From the NCBI GenBank assembly GCA_947175055.1, contig CAMWLJ010000015.1:1-46470 (forward strand): 46,470 bases of DNA. Reading direction: 5' to 3'. This document shows, piece by piece, positions 27,552-35,949 of this stretch. A program made the position numbers and the translations under genes. Origin of the DNA: an uncultured Lachnospiraceae bacterium. Its GTDB lineage: Bacteria > Bacillota > Clostridia > Lachnospirales > Lachnospiraceae. Numbering within the stretch: the first letter of the stretch is position 1; each line of letters begins with the position of its first letter. Below the pieces are notes generated by a model. The model had not been told where the DNA came from and ran no database searches. It worked only from the letters and a program-made list of their open reading frames with translations.

Positions 27552-28343
27552 TTAAGGACATTGCCGGCCTTCCCTCACTCCGTCCTTCATCCACCGGAAT
27601 GCCTTCCCAAACGGAACGTCCCTGCACATCTCCTGTTTGTGCACCCACAGGAAACGAAGGGACAACGGCAGTGCCATCCGTCCATACAGATAGTGGTAGA
27701 GCACTCCCCTGTCCCGGAAGAATTTCTCATGATACCCGGTAAACCAAGTCGATTCCCGCTCCTTCTCTTCTCCGATGCAGACCGTATGCGAATATATCTT
27801 CATGCCGGCTTTCAGGCAATCGCGCAGAAAGAGACTGTCCTCCCCATTGCTGTATCTGGCGCCTCCGCCAAAAAGCAGGGAATAATGCACATTGGCCCGC
27901 AACAGTGCCTCATGTCTGGCCGTAATGCTGTATGCCGGATATCGTCCGTAATTCCGATGACCGATCCGATGAATGTCCTTATTCCAGTAAGTGCGTCTGG
28001 CCGGCGCTACCTTCACATTGACCAAGATCATATCCGCATCAGGCAGTTCCTCGTATATCCTGCAGATCCGCTCCTGATAGTCCTTGTGTAACACAATATC
28101 CTCATCGGAGAACACACAGATATCCGCCGTGGCATGCAGAAGCGCCGTATTGCGGCTGAGACCCACACCTCTCTCCGGCATGGTAAAGACCTGTATCTTA
28201 TGCCCTGCTTTCTCAAATTCCTCATATCCGTACCGATCGCTCTGGTTCACGATCACGGCATCACTGCAGATGTTCATCCCCTCCGCCAGCAGCACCGCAT
28301 CCTGCTCCACTGCGGACACCAGCAGCTGTACACTCTTCTTCAT
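27552..28343 (-). CDS. Glycosyltransferase-like protein (GT-A, family 2-like)
   Basis: A 263-residue cytoplasmic protein. It begins KKSVQLLVSAVEQ and has FTMPERGVGLSRNTALLHA, the acidic metal-site strand CVFSDEDIVLHKDY and a late GGGARYSNGEDSLFLRDCLKAG, a combination seen in GT2-like enzymes of surface-glycan clusters. The start at 28343 follows GGAGG by 6 bases and lies one base after the stop of the Wzz-like gene, so the two are coupled. The 106-base gap to the EpsG gene upstream of it in coordinates holds nothing recognisable. Confidence 0.75.
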   Translation of the reverse strand: MKKSVQLLVSAVEQDAVLLAEGMNICSDAVIVNQSDRYGYEEFEKAGHKIQVFTMPERGVGLSRNTALLHATADICVFSDEDIVLHKDYQERICRIYEELPDADMILVNVKVAPARRTYWNKDIHRIGHRNYGRYPAYSITARHEALLRANVHYSLLFGGGARYSNGEDSLFLRDCLKAGMKIYSHTVCIGEEKERESTWFTGYHEKFFRDRGVLYHYLYGRMALPLSLRFLWVHKQEMCRDVPFGKAFRWMKDGVREGRQCP

Positions 28344-28344
28344 C

Positions 28345-29304
28345 CTAACCTCCATAGTACCTACTTAGAAAGCTTCCATCAGCATTTCCGATCGCGATCC
28401 CCACGAGCGGACATTCCCTGACGGCAAGCTGCTCTGTCACGTAGCTCAGATAAACCGCATGTACTTCACCGTACGACACTAAGAGCACCACCCCGTCCGC
28501 TGCGCACAGTTCCTGCCATTGTTCTTCTGCCACCGCTTCCTTCTGTCTCAACGGAAGCACGGCTATATCGCCTTTCTGCGCTCTTATATATGCCAGATTC
28601 GCTTCATAATCCTTCTCCAGCCGCTCTCCTGCACCGCTGTAACCGATAAACGCCGCATCCGTCACCTGTCTTAGATCGGAAGCCACCATAATACGGTCAT
28701 CCAGTACATAATAGAGAAGCATCCCCAGCAGCACCAATACTGTCACGAGCACCGCGCCGCCTGCCAGCGCCTGCTTCCATCTCGCATCCGCCACCACAAG
28801 CTTCGCACCGGTAGTCTGTATCACCTCGATCTGCTTAAACTCCTTGGCCGTATTGCCCCGGTCCACAAGCGACTGCCCGGCCGCTTGCAGGATCCGGTCA
28901 CAACTGTCCGCGTCATGTGTCGTAACCGTGATCGTCAAAAGTCTTAAGTCCGAAAGAATCTCCGCCTTGACTGCCGCGGCCACCTCTTCCCGCGTATAGT
29001 CTTCCGGCAGATACTGCATGGTCACGTCAAGAATAGGATCCGTAGCCATAAGATCGTTCCACGTGTACCCGTTATATGCCTGATAGACCTCTCCCGTCTC
29101 ATCCGCCTCGAAATCCAGATAGATCTTGGCCATCGCCTGATACTCCCGCTCCGATTCCGGAATCACACGGGAAGCAGCATAGATCACGCCGCCAAGTGCA
29201 GCGCCGGCCACTGCCGTAAGCAGCACAAGCTTGATCTTTCCCATAAAACAAAGTAGTATTTTCTTCATATCCATGCCTGCATCGGCATACCTGATCTCCC
29301 GCAT
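28345..29304 (-). CDS. Wzz-like chain-length determinant with degenerate tyrosine-kinase-like tail
   Basis: A 319-residue polysaccharide co-polymerase. It has a cytoplasmic start, a membrane helix (KLVLLTAVAGAALGGVIYAA), a periplasmic-type domain of about 140 residues, and a second helix (AGGAVLVTVLVLLGMLLYYVL). The tail after DDRIMVASDLRQVTDAAFIGY aligns in style with the linker and last part of BY-type tyrosine kinases (ADGVVLLVSYGE..., ending SRYYGG), but it has no Walker A, so it cannot hydrolyse ATP in the usual way. It probably sets polymer length together with the EpsG protein. GGGGGCG precedes the ATG. It sits 28 bases after the sugar transferase gene. Confidence 0.8.
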   Translation of the reverse strand: MREIRYADAGMDMKKILLCFMGKIKLVLLTAVAGAALGGVIYAASRVIPESEREYQAMAKIYLDFEADETGEVYQAYNGYTWNDLMATDPILDVTMQYLPEDYTREEVAAAVKAEILSDLRLLTITVTTHDADSCDRILQAAGQSLVDRGNTAKEFKQIEVIQTTGAKLVVADARWKQALAGGAVLVTVLVLLGMLLYYVLDDRIMVASDLRQVTDAAFIGYSGAGERLEKDYEANLAYIRAQKGDIAVLPLRQKEAVAEEQWQELCAADGVVLLVSYGEVHAVYLSYVTEQLAVRECPLVGIAIGNADGSFLSRYYGG

Positions 29305-29331
29305 ATATTCGCCCCCATATCAGCCTGTCCG

Positions 29332-30708
29332 TCAGCCCTTCTTGGCTGCCGTAACCTGATCACCGTTCACACCTTCCGTACTCTCCGGCTTTATAAGAAT
29401 CTTCAATGTCAAAAGCATCAGCTTTAGATCCAGCCAGACCGAATACTGCTCTATATAGGTCAGATCCAACTTTAACTTATCATATGGCGTCGTGTTATAC
29501 TTCCCGTACACCTGGGCATATCCTGCAAGCCCTGCCTTTACCTTCATACGGAATGCGAACTCCGGCATATCTTCCAGATATTGTGCAATGATCTCCGGTC
29601 GCTCCGGTCTCGGACCGATGAAAGACATCTCTCCCTTTAAAATATTGATCAGCTGGGGCAGTTCGTCGATCCTGACCGCGCGGATGAATTTACCGATCGG
29701 CGTGATACGAGAATCGTTCTTTGCCGCCAGCCGCGCTACTCCATCCTTCTCCGCGTCCACCCGCATGCTTCTGAATTTCATGATAGAAAATTGTTTCTGC
29801 CCTATCGTACACCTGACCTGTTTATAGAATACCGGCCCGCCGTCATACAGCTTGATCGCTGCTGCCGTGATCAACATGAAAGGCGAAGTGAACACCAGTA
29901 AGAGTACGGAACAGATCAGATCGATCGCTCTCTTGGCGATACGCTGTTCTATCTTAAGCGCATACTCCCTCGTCAGGTAGATCGGCGTGTCAAACAGATG
30001 TAGCTGTGTCGCTCCTTTCACCAATACATCTGATATCTTTGGCATCATGTAGACCCGGATCGAACGGCTGTAGCAGTACTTCAGCAGCGTATTTCTCTCC
30101 GCCGCCGGAATATCCCACAAGACCACCGCCCCATAGTCCTTCCATATCTCCTTCTTGACTGCTTCGATCCCTTCTGCAATATTGATACTGCCTGCGATCT
30201 TATACTTCTCCCTGCGCGATTCAAACTTGGCCACAATATCATTGATCGGCCGCTCCCCATGAATGATCAGCAGCCCTCTGGGCGGAAACACTCTAAAATA
30301 GCAGGTATTACAGACAAACACCCACACGGCAGAGAAAACGGCCTGGATCAGCATGACCTCCGCGATCGGCCTGACCTTTACAACCCAGTTCGCCATCAGG
30401 GATATCTGGAAATAAGATATCACATTTGCAAACAACAACGAGAAAAATTCCGATATGAATACATCTATGGGCTTCAGATAGCCAATCTTCAATACTCCAT
30501 AAGTACTGGCAAAGAAAAGCAGCAATACAAAATAGAGTACAATGATAAGGACATGTCCTTTGAAGTAAAACTTGGCATGCCCATGAAATTTCAGATACGG
30601 ATAATATTCCTGAAACCAGTAATACGCATAGACTGCCGTATGAAAAAGCAATCCGATCAGGGACAGCTGCAATATGATCAATCTCTTTAAAGATTCCATT
30701 CTTTTCAT
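29332..30708 (-). CDS. Polyprenyl glycosylphosphotransferase (initiating sugar transferase)
   Basis: A 458-residue membrane enzyme that moves a hexose-1-phosphate from a nucleotide sugar to undecaprenyl phosphate and so starts each repeat unit. It has four N-terminal helices (about 8-125), a Rossmann-like middle part, then a re-entrant or fifth helix (DLICSVLLLVFTSPFMLI) and the catalytic PF02397-type core with FSIMKFRSMRVDAE, DELPQLINILKGEMSFIGPRPERPE and MKVKAGLAGYAQVYGKY. This is the WbaP/WcaJ-type long form. Of two close ATG codons I took 30708, because GAGG lies at better spacing. The first sugar is not predictable from the sequence alone. Confidence 0.92.
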   Translation of the reverse strand: MKRMESLKRLIILQLSLIGLLFHTAVYAYYWFQEYYPYLKFHGHAKFYFKGHVLIIVLYFVLLLFFASTYGVLKIGYLKPIDVFISEFFSLLFANVISYFQISLMANWVVKVRPIAEVMLIQAVFSAVWVFVCNTCYFRVFPPRGLLIIHGERPINDIVAKFESRREKYKIAGSINIAEGIEAVKKEIWKDYGAVVLWDIPAAERNTLLKYCYSRSIRVYMMPKISDVLVKGATQLHLFDTPIYLTREYALKIEQRIAKRAIDLICSVLLLVFTSPFMLITAAAIKLYDGGPVFYKQVRCTIGQKQFSIMKFRSMRVDAEKDGVARLAAKNDSRITPIGKFIRAVRIDELPQLINILKGEMSFIGPRPERPEIIAQYLEDMPEFAFRMKVKAGLAGYAQVYGKYNTTPYDKLKLDLTYIEQYSVWLDLKLMLLTLKILIKPESTEGVNGDQVTAAKKG

Positions 30709-30781
30709 TATCATACCTCATCTGTAACAGCAGACCGGCTTCCTGTATAATCCACGCCTCTCCTGTTCTTGCTGTCTGCTG

Positions 30782-31678
30782 TCACAATCGTCTTTTCGTT
30801 GCCCGATAAGCCCACATAACAAAACAGTACGCACTGACAGGTAAGGACAGTCGTTCCTGTCTTCGGTACAAGTTCCAGATGCGCCTTAGCGCCGTTAGTT
30901 TATTGGAAGATAACGACCGTGCCGGCCGCCTGTAGACTGCCAGCACCTCATCCAGCCCGTACGCTGTATGGCCTGCCCGCAAGATCTGCCACCAGGTAGC
31001 CGTGTCTTCACTCTCCACCACCGGCATTCTGATCAGTTCCGTCGGAATCTGCTCTTGGTCCAGCAAAACGGTCGTCGTAAAGATCACCGTCCGGGATAAA
31101 GCCTGCCTGTACCGCAATTCCTGAGGGACATGTACCACCTTACCCACTGGCCTGGCTTCCTCGTCTCCGAACTCATAGGCCGTAAATACGAACCCCGCCT
31201 GCCTGCTTCGCATAAACTCCAGTTCTTTCTCTAATTTACGCGGATGCCAGATGTCATCCGCATCCAGGAAGGCGATATACCGGCCTGCAGCGAGATCCAA
31301 GCCGGTGTTGCGCGCGCGCGCCGCCCCTTCATTCTTCTCCTTACAGACCAGCCGTACCCTCTGTCCGCCGGCAGCGGCAAACTCTTCCACCGACAGACTC
31401 CCCTGCTCGGATCCTTTCATCACGTTCTCCCGGCATAGGGTTCTAGGCTCCCCGCAGTCATCCGCTGAAATATATGGTTCCGACCCGTCCGTCTTCCGGT
31501 CCTTCTTCGTTACTGTCAGCACCCTGCGGATTTCCCCGGCGCTGTCGTCCGGCGAACGGTCCTCTATCAGCAGCAGTTCCCAGTCCTGAAAGGTCTGCCG
31601 CTGTACCATTGCGATCGTGTCCTTTATATAAGCGGCCGCATTATATACCGGCACGATGATGCTCACCAGTTCTTTCAT
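30782..31678 (-). CDS. Glycosyltransferase family 2 with an unusual internal insertion
   Basis: A 298-residue GT-A enzyme with VSIIVPVYNAAAYIKDTIAMV, the strand LLIEDRSPDDSAGEI, then GAARARNTGLDLAAG and the metal site IAFLDADDIWHPRKLEKEL. Between the first strand-helix units there is a hydrophilic stretch of about 55 residues (about 55-108) where this family usually has about 15. The frame can be read open to 31984, but that extension is antisense-like sequence over the next gene. The ATG at 31678 shares one base with the TGA of that gene, so the two are tightly coupled. Confidence 0.88.
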   Translation of the reverse strand: MKELVSIIVPVYNAAAYIKDTIAMVQRQTFQDWELLLIEDRSPDDSAGEIRRVLTVTKKDRKTDGSEPYISADDCGEPRTLCRENVMKGSEQGSLSVEEFAAAGGQRVRLVCKEKNEGAARARNTGLDLAAGRYIAFLDADDIWHPRKLEKELEFMRSRQAGFVFTAYEFGDEEARPVGKVVHVPQELRYRQALSRTVIFTTTVLLDQEQIPTELIRMPVVESEDTATWWQILRAGHTAYGLDEVLAVYRRPARSLSSNKLTALRRIWNLYRRQERLSLPVSAYCFVMWAYRATKRRL

Positions 31679-32607
31679 CAGATATCCTCTTTCACAAGAT
31701 AAATAGGTCTTTTCTTCACTTCCATATAGGTCTTGGATAAGTATTGCCCCACTATGCCAAGACAAAACAGCTGCACGCCACTGACCAGAAGGATAATACA
31801 CACCAGCGACGGCCAGCCCGAGGTTGGATCGCCAAAGATCAGTGTTCTCACGATCGTCACAATGATCATCCCAAATGCCAGTACACAAAAGAAAGCACCC
31901 AGCACGGCCGCCATCGTAAGCGGCACCGTAGAGAAAGCAGTGATACCTTCCAGCGAATAGACAAAAAGCTTCCAGAAGGACCACTTTGTCTCCCCCTTCT
32001 TACGCTCTATATTTTCGTATTCCAGCCACTTTGTCTCGTAACCCACCCAGCCGAAGATCCCTTTGGTGAACCGATTATACTCCGTCATCGCCAGGATGGC
32101 ATCCACCACCTGTCTGGTCATGAGTCGGTAATCCCTGGCACCATCCACGATCTCCGTCCTGGAGATCTTATTCATGATCCGATAGAACATTCTTGCGAAA
32201 AACGACCGAATCGGCGGTTCTCCTTTTCTTGTGACACGCCGCGTTGCCACGGAATCATACCCTTGTTCAATATAACTGTACATTTCCGGCAAAAGCGAGG
32301 GCGGATCCTGCAGATCGGCATCCATCATGACTGCCATATCTCCCTTTGCTCTCTGCAATCCTGCATAAATTGCCGCTTCCTTTCCAAAATTCCGTGAAAA
32401 AGATAACAGATGTACTCTGGCATCCTCCTCGTGCAGTCTCTTGACCTCCGCCACTGTCTTATCTTTGGATCCGTCGTCCACGTAAATGATCTCTATCTCA
32501 ATCTCTTTCTCCTGAAAAAAAGAAGCGTTCCTGAGCAATTCATCATAAAAGTCTCTCACATTCTCTTCTTCATTATAGCAAGGAACGATCACACTGAGTA
32601 ATTTCAT
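31678..32607 (-). CDS. GtrB/DPM1-like membrane glycosyltransferase family 2
   Basis: A 309-residue enzyme with a GT2 domain (SVIVPCYNEEENVRDFYDE, YVDDGSKDKT, FGKEAAIYAGLQ, MMDADLQDPP, EYNRFTKGIFGWVG) and two C-terminal membrane helices (about 230-285). This build is that of polyprenyl-phosphate hexosyltransferases, which charge undecaprenyl phosphate with one sugar that a GT-C enzyme then uses. The GT-C gene at the end of the locus is a plausible partner. The gene follows a terminator and may have its own weak promoter (TATAAT at 32653-32648). The start at 32607 is preferred over 32619, because AAAGG touches the latter. Confidence 0.9.
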   Translation of the reverse strand: MKLLSVIVPCYNEEENVRDFYDELLRNASFFQEKEIEIEIIYVDDGSKDKTVAEVKRLHEEDARVHLLSFSRNFGKEAAIYAGLQRAKGDMAVMMDADLQDPPSLLPEMYSYIEQGYDSVATRRVTRKGEPPIRSFFARMFYRIMNKISRTEIVDGARDYRLMTRQVVDAILAMTEYNRFTKGIFGWVGYETKWLEYENIERKKGETKWSFWKLFVYSLEGITAFSTVPLTMAAVLGAFFCVLAFGMIIVTIVRTLIFGDPTSGWPSLVCIILLVSGVQLFCLGIVGQYLSKTYMEVKKRPIYLVKEDI

Positions 32608-32671
32608 CTGCAATAACATACCTTTCTTTTACATAAAATAACAAACCATTATAATTCTATCATAATTCAAC

Positions 32672-32698
32672 AAAAAAAGGAAGAGACAGGTCTCTTCC
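32672..32698 (-). terminator. Intrinsic terminator after the Spo0A-domain gene
   Basis: On the minus strand the stem GGAAGAG/CTCTTCC (loop ACCTGT) is followed by seven T residues. It lies 21 bases past the stop of the Spo0A-domain gene and separates it from the downstream transferases. Confidence 0.85.
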
Positions 32699-32718
32699 TA
32701 ATTCCCAATACCATTTCG

Positions 32719-33099
32719 TCAGATCAATTCATATTCCAGCCGTATATGATCCGCCACCGCTGCAATATATTCGCTGTTCGTCGGTCTGCTGTATTCTTCC
32801 GAATTGTTGTAGCCAAATAATTCTTCAAACAGATCCCCATTACCTCTTTCCCAAGACACTTCGATTGCATTTCGGATCGCACGTTCAATCTTTTGGTCGG
32901 TTGTCTTATGCTTTTTCGCCAGATCCGGATACAATAACTTGGTAACACTGCCTACTAATTCCATGTCCTCCGCACACATTTCAACCGCACTTCTTAAGTA
33001 TTGGTATCCTCTCAGATGTGCCGGAATTCCCAGTTCCAACATGAAATCGGAGATAGCCTGCTCCAATACATGCCTGGTCACTGTCTTTTCCTCTATCAT
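32719..33099 (-). CDS. Stand-alone Spo0A C-terminal (DNA-binding) domain protein
   Basis: A 126-residue protein that matches only the effector half of Spo0A. LELGIPAHLRGYQYLRSA, then KLLYPDLAKKHKTT, the recognition-helix region QKIERAIRNAIEVSWERGN and the end PTNSEYIAAVADHIRLE correspond position by position to the domain I know from Bacillus Spo0A. There is no receiver domain and no phosphorylatable Asp, so phosphorelay control in the classic way is impossible. It probably binds 0A-box-like DNA without a phosphorylation switch, or competes with or modulates Spo0A. It sits inside the polysaccharide locus with its own promoter, an overlapping palindrome and a terminator, so it may regulate the locus. 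Confidence 0.9.
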   Translation of the reverse strand: MIEEKTVTRHVLEQAISDFMLELGIPAHLRGYQYLRSAVEMCAEDMELVGSVTKLLYPDLAKKHKTTDQKIERAIRNAIEVSWERGNGDLFEELFGYNNSEEYSRPTNSEYIAAVADHIRLEYELI

Positions 33100-33134
33100 T
33101 GCCCTTCATACTCCTTTGCGAATCGAACCAAATT

Positions 33135-33177
33135 GTTAGTGTAGTTTCTTTATTTAACTACATAATAGCAAACTAAC
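33135..33177. promoter_or_regulatory. Nested inverted repeat (operator candidate)
   Basis: GTTAGT (33135-33140) pairs with ACTAAC (33172-33177), and GTAGTT (33141-33146) pairs with AACTAC (33156-33161). The right arms are split by 10 bases that contain the -10 box of the Spo0A-domain gene. This gives four related half-sites around one promoter. Confidence 0.55.
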
Positions 33178-33190
33178 GACTCGCTGTAAA
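33162..33190 (-). promoter_or_regulatory. Promoter of the Spo0A-domain gene
   Basis: On the minus strand TTTACA (33190-33185), exactly 17 bp, TATTAT (33167-33162). It lies just after the fcl stop and about 63 bases before the ATG. Confidence 0.6.
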
Positions 33191-33204
33191 TAGTAAGGCA
33201 TCGC

Positions 33205-34146
33205 CTATAATCGGGCCGATTCTACATTCTCCTTGAACCATTCATATGCAAGCTGCACACCCTCTTCCAATTCCACCTTATGATGCCATCCCAAGCCTTG
33301 CAGCTTAGACACATCCGTCAGTTTACGCGGCGTACCATCCGGCATCTCCCTATTCCACAGGATTTCACCATCGTACCCCACTACGCGCTGTACCGTCTCG
33401 GCCAGTTCTCTGATCGTGACCTCTTTGCCCGTGCCGATATTCACGTGTTCCTCCCCACTGTAATTTTCCAGCAGGAAGACACAGGCATCCGCCATATCAT
33501 CCACATACAGGAACTCCCTTAAGGGCGTCCCTGTGCCCCAAAGTTCTACGTGCGCCTCTTTGTTGACTTTGGCCTCATGGAACTTACGGATCATTGCAGG
33601 CATAACATGGGATCCCTGCAAGTCATAGTTATCATGCGGCCCGTAGAGGTTCGTAGGCATACAGCTGATAAAATCATCCCCGTACTGCCTCTTGAAGAAC
33701 TTACACATTTCAAGCCCCGCAATCTTGGCGATCGCATATGCCTCATTGGTTTCCTCCAGCGGCCCGGTCAGAAGCGCGCTCTCCGGAATCGGCTGCGGCG
33801 CCATCTTCGGATAGATACAGGTACTGCCCAAAAACAGTAGTTTCTTCACATGATAGTCATGACAGCATTTGACCACATTGCACTGAATCTGCAGATTCTC
33901 ATAAGCAAATTCCGCCGGCGCAGTATTATTGGCATTGATCCCGCCGACTTTCGCCGCCGCCAGTACAACTATATCCGGTTTCTCCGCCTCAAAGAACTCC
34001 CTTACTGCCTGCTGACTCGTAAGGTCCAGCTCCCTGTGTGTCCTGCCGATGATATTAGCATATCCTTTCTTCTCAAGATTTCTCACGATCGCGCTGCCCA
34101 CAAGTCCCCTGTGGCCAGCTATATATATTTTGTCTGTCTTATTCAT
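33205..34146 (-). CDS. fcl: GDP-L-fucose synthase
   Basis: A 313-residue short-chain dehydrogenase-type epimerase/reductase that converts GDP-4-keto-6-deoxymannose to GDP-L-fucose with NADPH. It shows the Rossmann start [42 protein letters not shown], the catalytic YxxxK in [11 protein letters not shown] and [18 protein letters not shown]. The length is normal. It works right after the Gmd enzyme, encoded two genes upstream, so the locus can feed L-fucose into its polymer. It is in the rfbD-gmd-fcl transcript. Confidence 0.95.
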   Translation of the reverse strand: MNKTDKIYIAGHRGLVGSAIVRNLEKKGYANIIGRTHRELDLTSQQAVREFFEAEKPDIVVLAAAKVGGINANNTAPAEFAYENLQIQCNVVKCCHDYHVKKLLFLGSTCIYPKMAPQPIPESALLTGPLEETNEAYAIAKIAGLEMCKFFKRQYGDDFISCMPTNLYGPHDNYDLQGSHVMPAMIRKFHEAKVNKEAHVELWGTGTPLREFLYVDDMADACVFLLENYSGEEHVNIGTGKEVTIRELAETVQRVVGYDGEILWNREMPDGTPRKLTDVSKLQGLGWHHKVELEEGVQLAYEWFKENVESARL

Positions 34147-34220
34147 GGTCTATAGTCTCCTCCTTAATGCGGGTTGTACCAGCCTCAACACTTCGTCTCG
34201 AACCCCTCTTAGTACCTTAC

Positions 34221-35936
34221 TCACTGCTCTTTATCTATGGCGGAAAATCCGTCTTCGATATCAGCTCCGAGAAATTCTATTTCCGCTCTGACCGGTGCAG
34301 AGGGAAAGGCCCCATACCCGACCTGATCTCCGTTCACCGGATAATAAAACACGACGTCTTCTATCAAATACGAATCCGTCTCATACGCATCGTAATCTTT
34401 CTGCACCAGCCAGTATGCATCCTCATAAGACGAGACGATCTCCCGGCCGAGCGCCAGACATTTATAGCCCAACAACAGAACCACCGCCGCCATACCGCCC
34501 AGCCTGACTGCCTCTTTCATGCCTCTGTCGCGCTCCTGTCTTCTCCCGGATACGATCCCATCATAGATCCCTCCGAAGATGACCGCCGTTGTCAAATATA
34601 CATAGACACAGCCATAACGGATCAAAGGAGAAGTGCCAAGCCAGAATATAAAAGATGCTGCCATCGTGGTCTGCACCAGTACAAGCCCCCATCTTCTGCG
34701 CCAGAGTCCAAAGACCATGCCGACGGCATACCCGATCAAAACAAGAACCGCCGCTGCCGCCGCTGCCACCAGCACTTTATCACTCCCCGGCAGGGCCCGG
34801 AACCAATCCGGCAGCCACTCTCTCAACGAAATCTCATACCGCGTCACATCCGAATATCCTCTGCCCCAGACCTGGATCTCCCTCGCATCATAATCCGCCA
34901 CACCTTTCGGTATCTTCCATCTTACGTCGAACAGATCGATCTGCGTGAACGGATAGACCAGCCAGCCCGACAGTACTATATTCCGGATAAAGAACGGAAG
35001 CGCCGTCACAATGCCGAGGGCCAGGTACAGCCCCGTCTCCTTCCAGCGCTTTCCTTTCAGCAGCCGGTATACCGGATAAATCACCAGCAAGAGGATCAAT
35101 GCTGCCGAAAGCTTCACCGTCATCAGGAATACTCCCATCACGCAGAGCATCCCGTAAGGAAAAATCATCTCTGCACGGGTATTCTCTTCCTCTTCCAGTA
35201 GCTCCAACCATCGTATCACGATATAGAAAGCCAGCAATACCATAAAATAATCGGATGCAGGGGATATCATCTCGTCAAAAATGTTCACCAGATAATAGAT
35301 GCCCATCACTCTTGCAAAGTCGCTTGTCCGCAAGATGCCCTTTTGCAGCCGCCCTATGATCTCCAGACAGATCTTCGCCACCAGAAATGCCAGCCAGCCG
35401 GCTGTGCAGTGATAGGACCGCCCGCCCAATGCTGCCATGCTGTACAGCGCCGAAAGAGCAAAAGAGGCGCTGTTATAAGCCAGTCTGCAGTGAAGATTGC
35501 CAAGTCCTTTCACCGCACCGTATTCTTCCAGCCACCTGATGCTCTGCGCATGATACAGACCGGTATCGTAGTGGATCATGCCCCTTGAAGTCCCATATGC
35601 AAACAAGCAGAAGAGAAGCAGTACCGCGGCACTGCTGCCTTTGTTCTCCCATATGCCGCACCACGTCTTAGACAGGCTTATGCAAAGCTTCCGCCTGCTG
35701 CCCCACAGAATGCCCAGACAAACTGCCACAAGCAGCAGGTTCGCCGTCAGTCCCACACCGCCAAACAAACTGAAGAACTGTGCATATACAGTCACTGCCG
35801 CCAGCCCGCAGAACAGATAGGTATCCGCATGCCTGACCCGGTAAGGTACAAATCGGGTCAGACCCTCCAGGATACCGTAGCCTATAAGGAAAGTTGTAAG
35901 AAATAGATAGATCCATATTCCTGTCACTATCAGCAT
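34221..35936 (-). CDS. Polytopic membrane protein, GT-C-like (LIC_10190-type)
   Basis: A 571-residue membrane protein with about ten to twelve hydrophobic helices. Its early loop reads MIHYDTGLYHAQSIRWLEEYG...LANLHCRLAYNS in style (GLYHAQ and LGNLHCRLAYNS are visible), a pattern I associate with the LIC_10190 type of membrane protein in surface-glycan clusters. The D-x-GLYH loop after an early helix suggests a GT-C glycosyltransferase that uses a lipid-linked sugar, but no activity is proven. The start at 35936 follows GAAAGG. It overlaps nothing, and the gap to the gmd stop is 13 bases, so it is co-transcribed with gmd and fcl. Confidence 0.65.
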   Translation of the reverse strand: MLIVTGIWIYLFLTTFLIGYGILEGLTRFVPYRVRHADTYLFCGLAAVTVYAQFFSLFGGVGLTANLLLVAVCLGILWGSRRKLCISLSKTWCGIWENKGSSAAVLLLFCLFAYGTSRGMIHYDTGLYHAQSIRWLEEYGAVKGLGNLHCRLAYNSASFALSALYSMAALGGRSYHCTAGWLAFLVAKICLEIIGRLQKGILRTSDFARVMGIYYLVNIFDEMISPASDYFMVLLAFYIVIRWLELLEEEENTRAEMIFPYGMLCVMGVFLMTVKLSAALILLLVIYPVYRLLKGKRWKETGLYLALGIVTALPFFIRNIVLSGWLVYPFTQIDLFDVRWKIPKGVADYDAREIQVWGRGYSDVTRYEISLREWLPDWFRALPGSDKVLVAAAAAAVLVLIGYAVGMVFGLWRRRWGLVLVQTTMAASFIFWLGTSPLIRYGCVYVYLTTAVIFGGIYDGIVSGRRQERDRGMKEAVRLGGMAAVVLLLGYKCLALGREIVSSYEDAYWLVQKDYDAYETDSYLIEDVVFYYPVNGDQVGYGAFPSAPVRAEIEFLGADIEDGFSAIDKEQ

Positions 35937-35949
35937 AACTCTATGCCTT

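Noticed and set aside
31306..31322. GCGCGCGCGC run
   Set aside because: It encodes the conserved ARAR part of the GT2 signature. A local codon effect, not a separate element.
31679..31984. Upstream extension of the GT2 gene at 30782-31678
   Set aside because: It overlaps the GtrB-like gene in another frame, is Cys/Trp-rich and unlike any GT2 start. The ATG at 31678 gives the family N-terminus.
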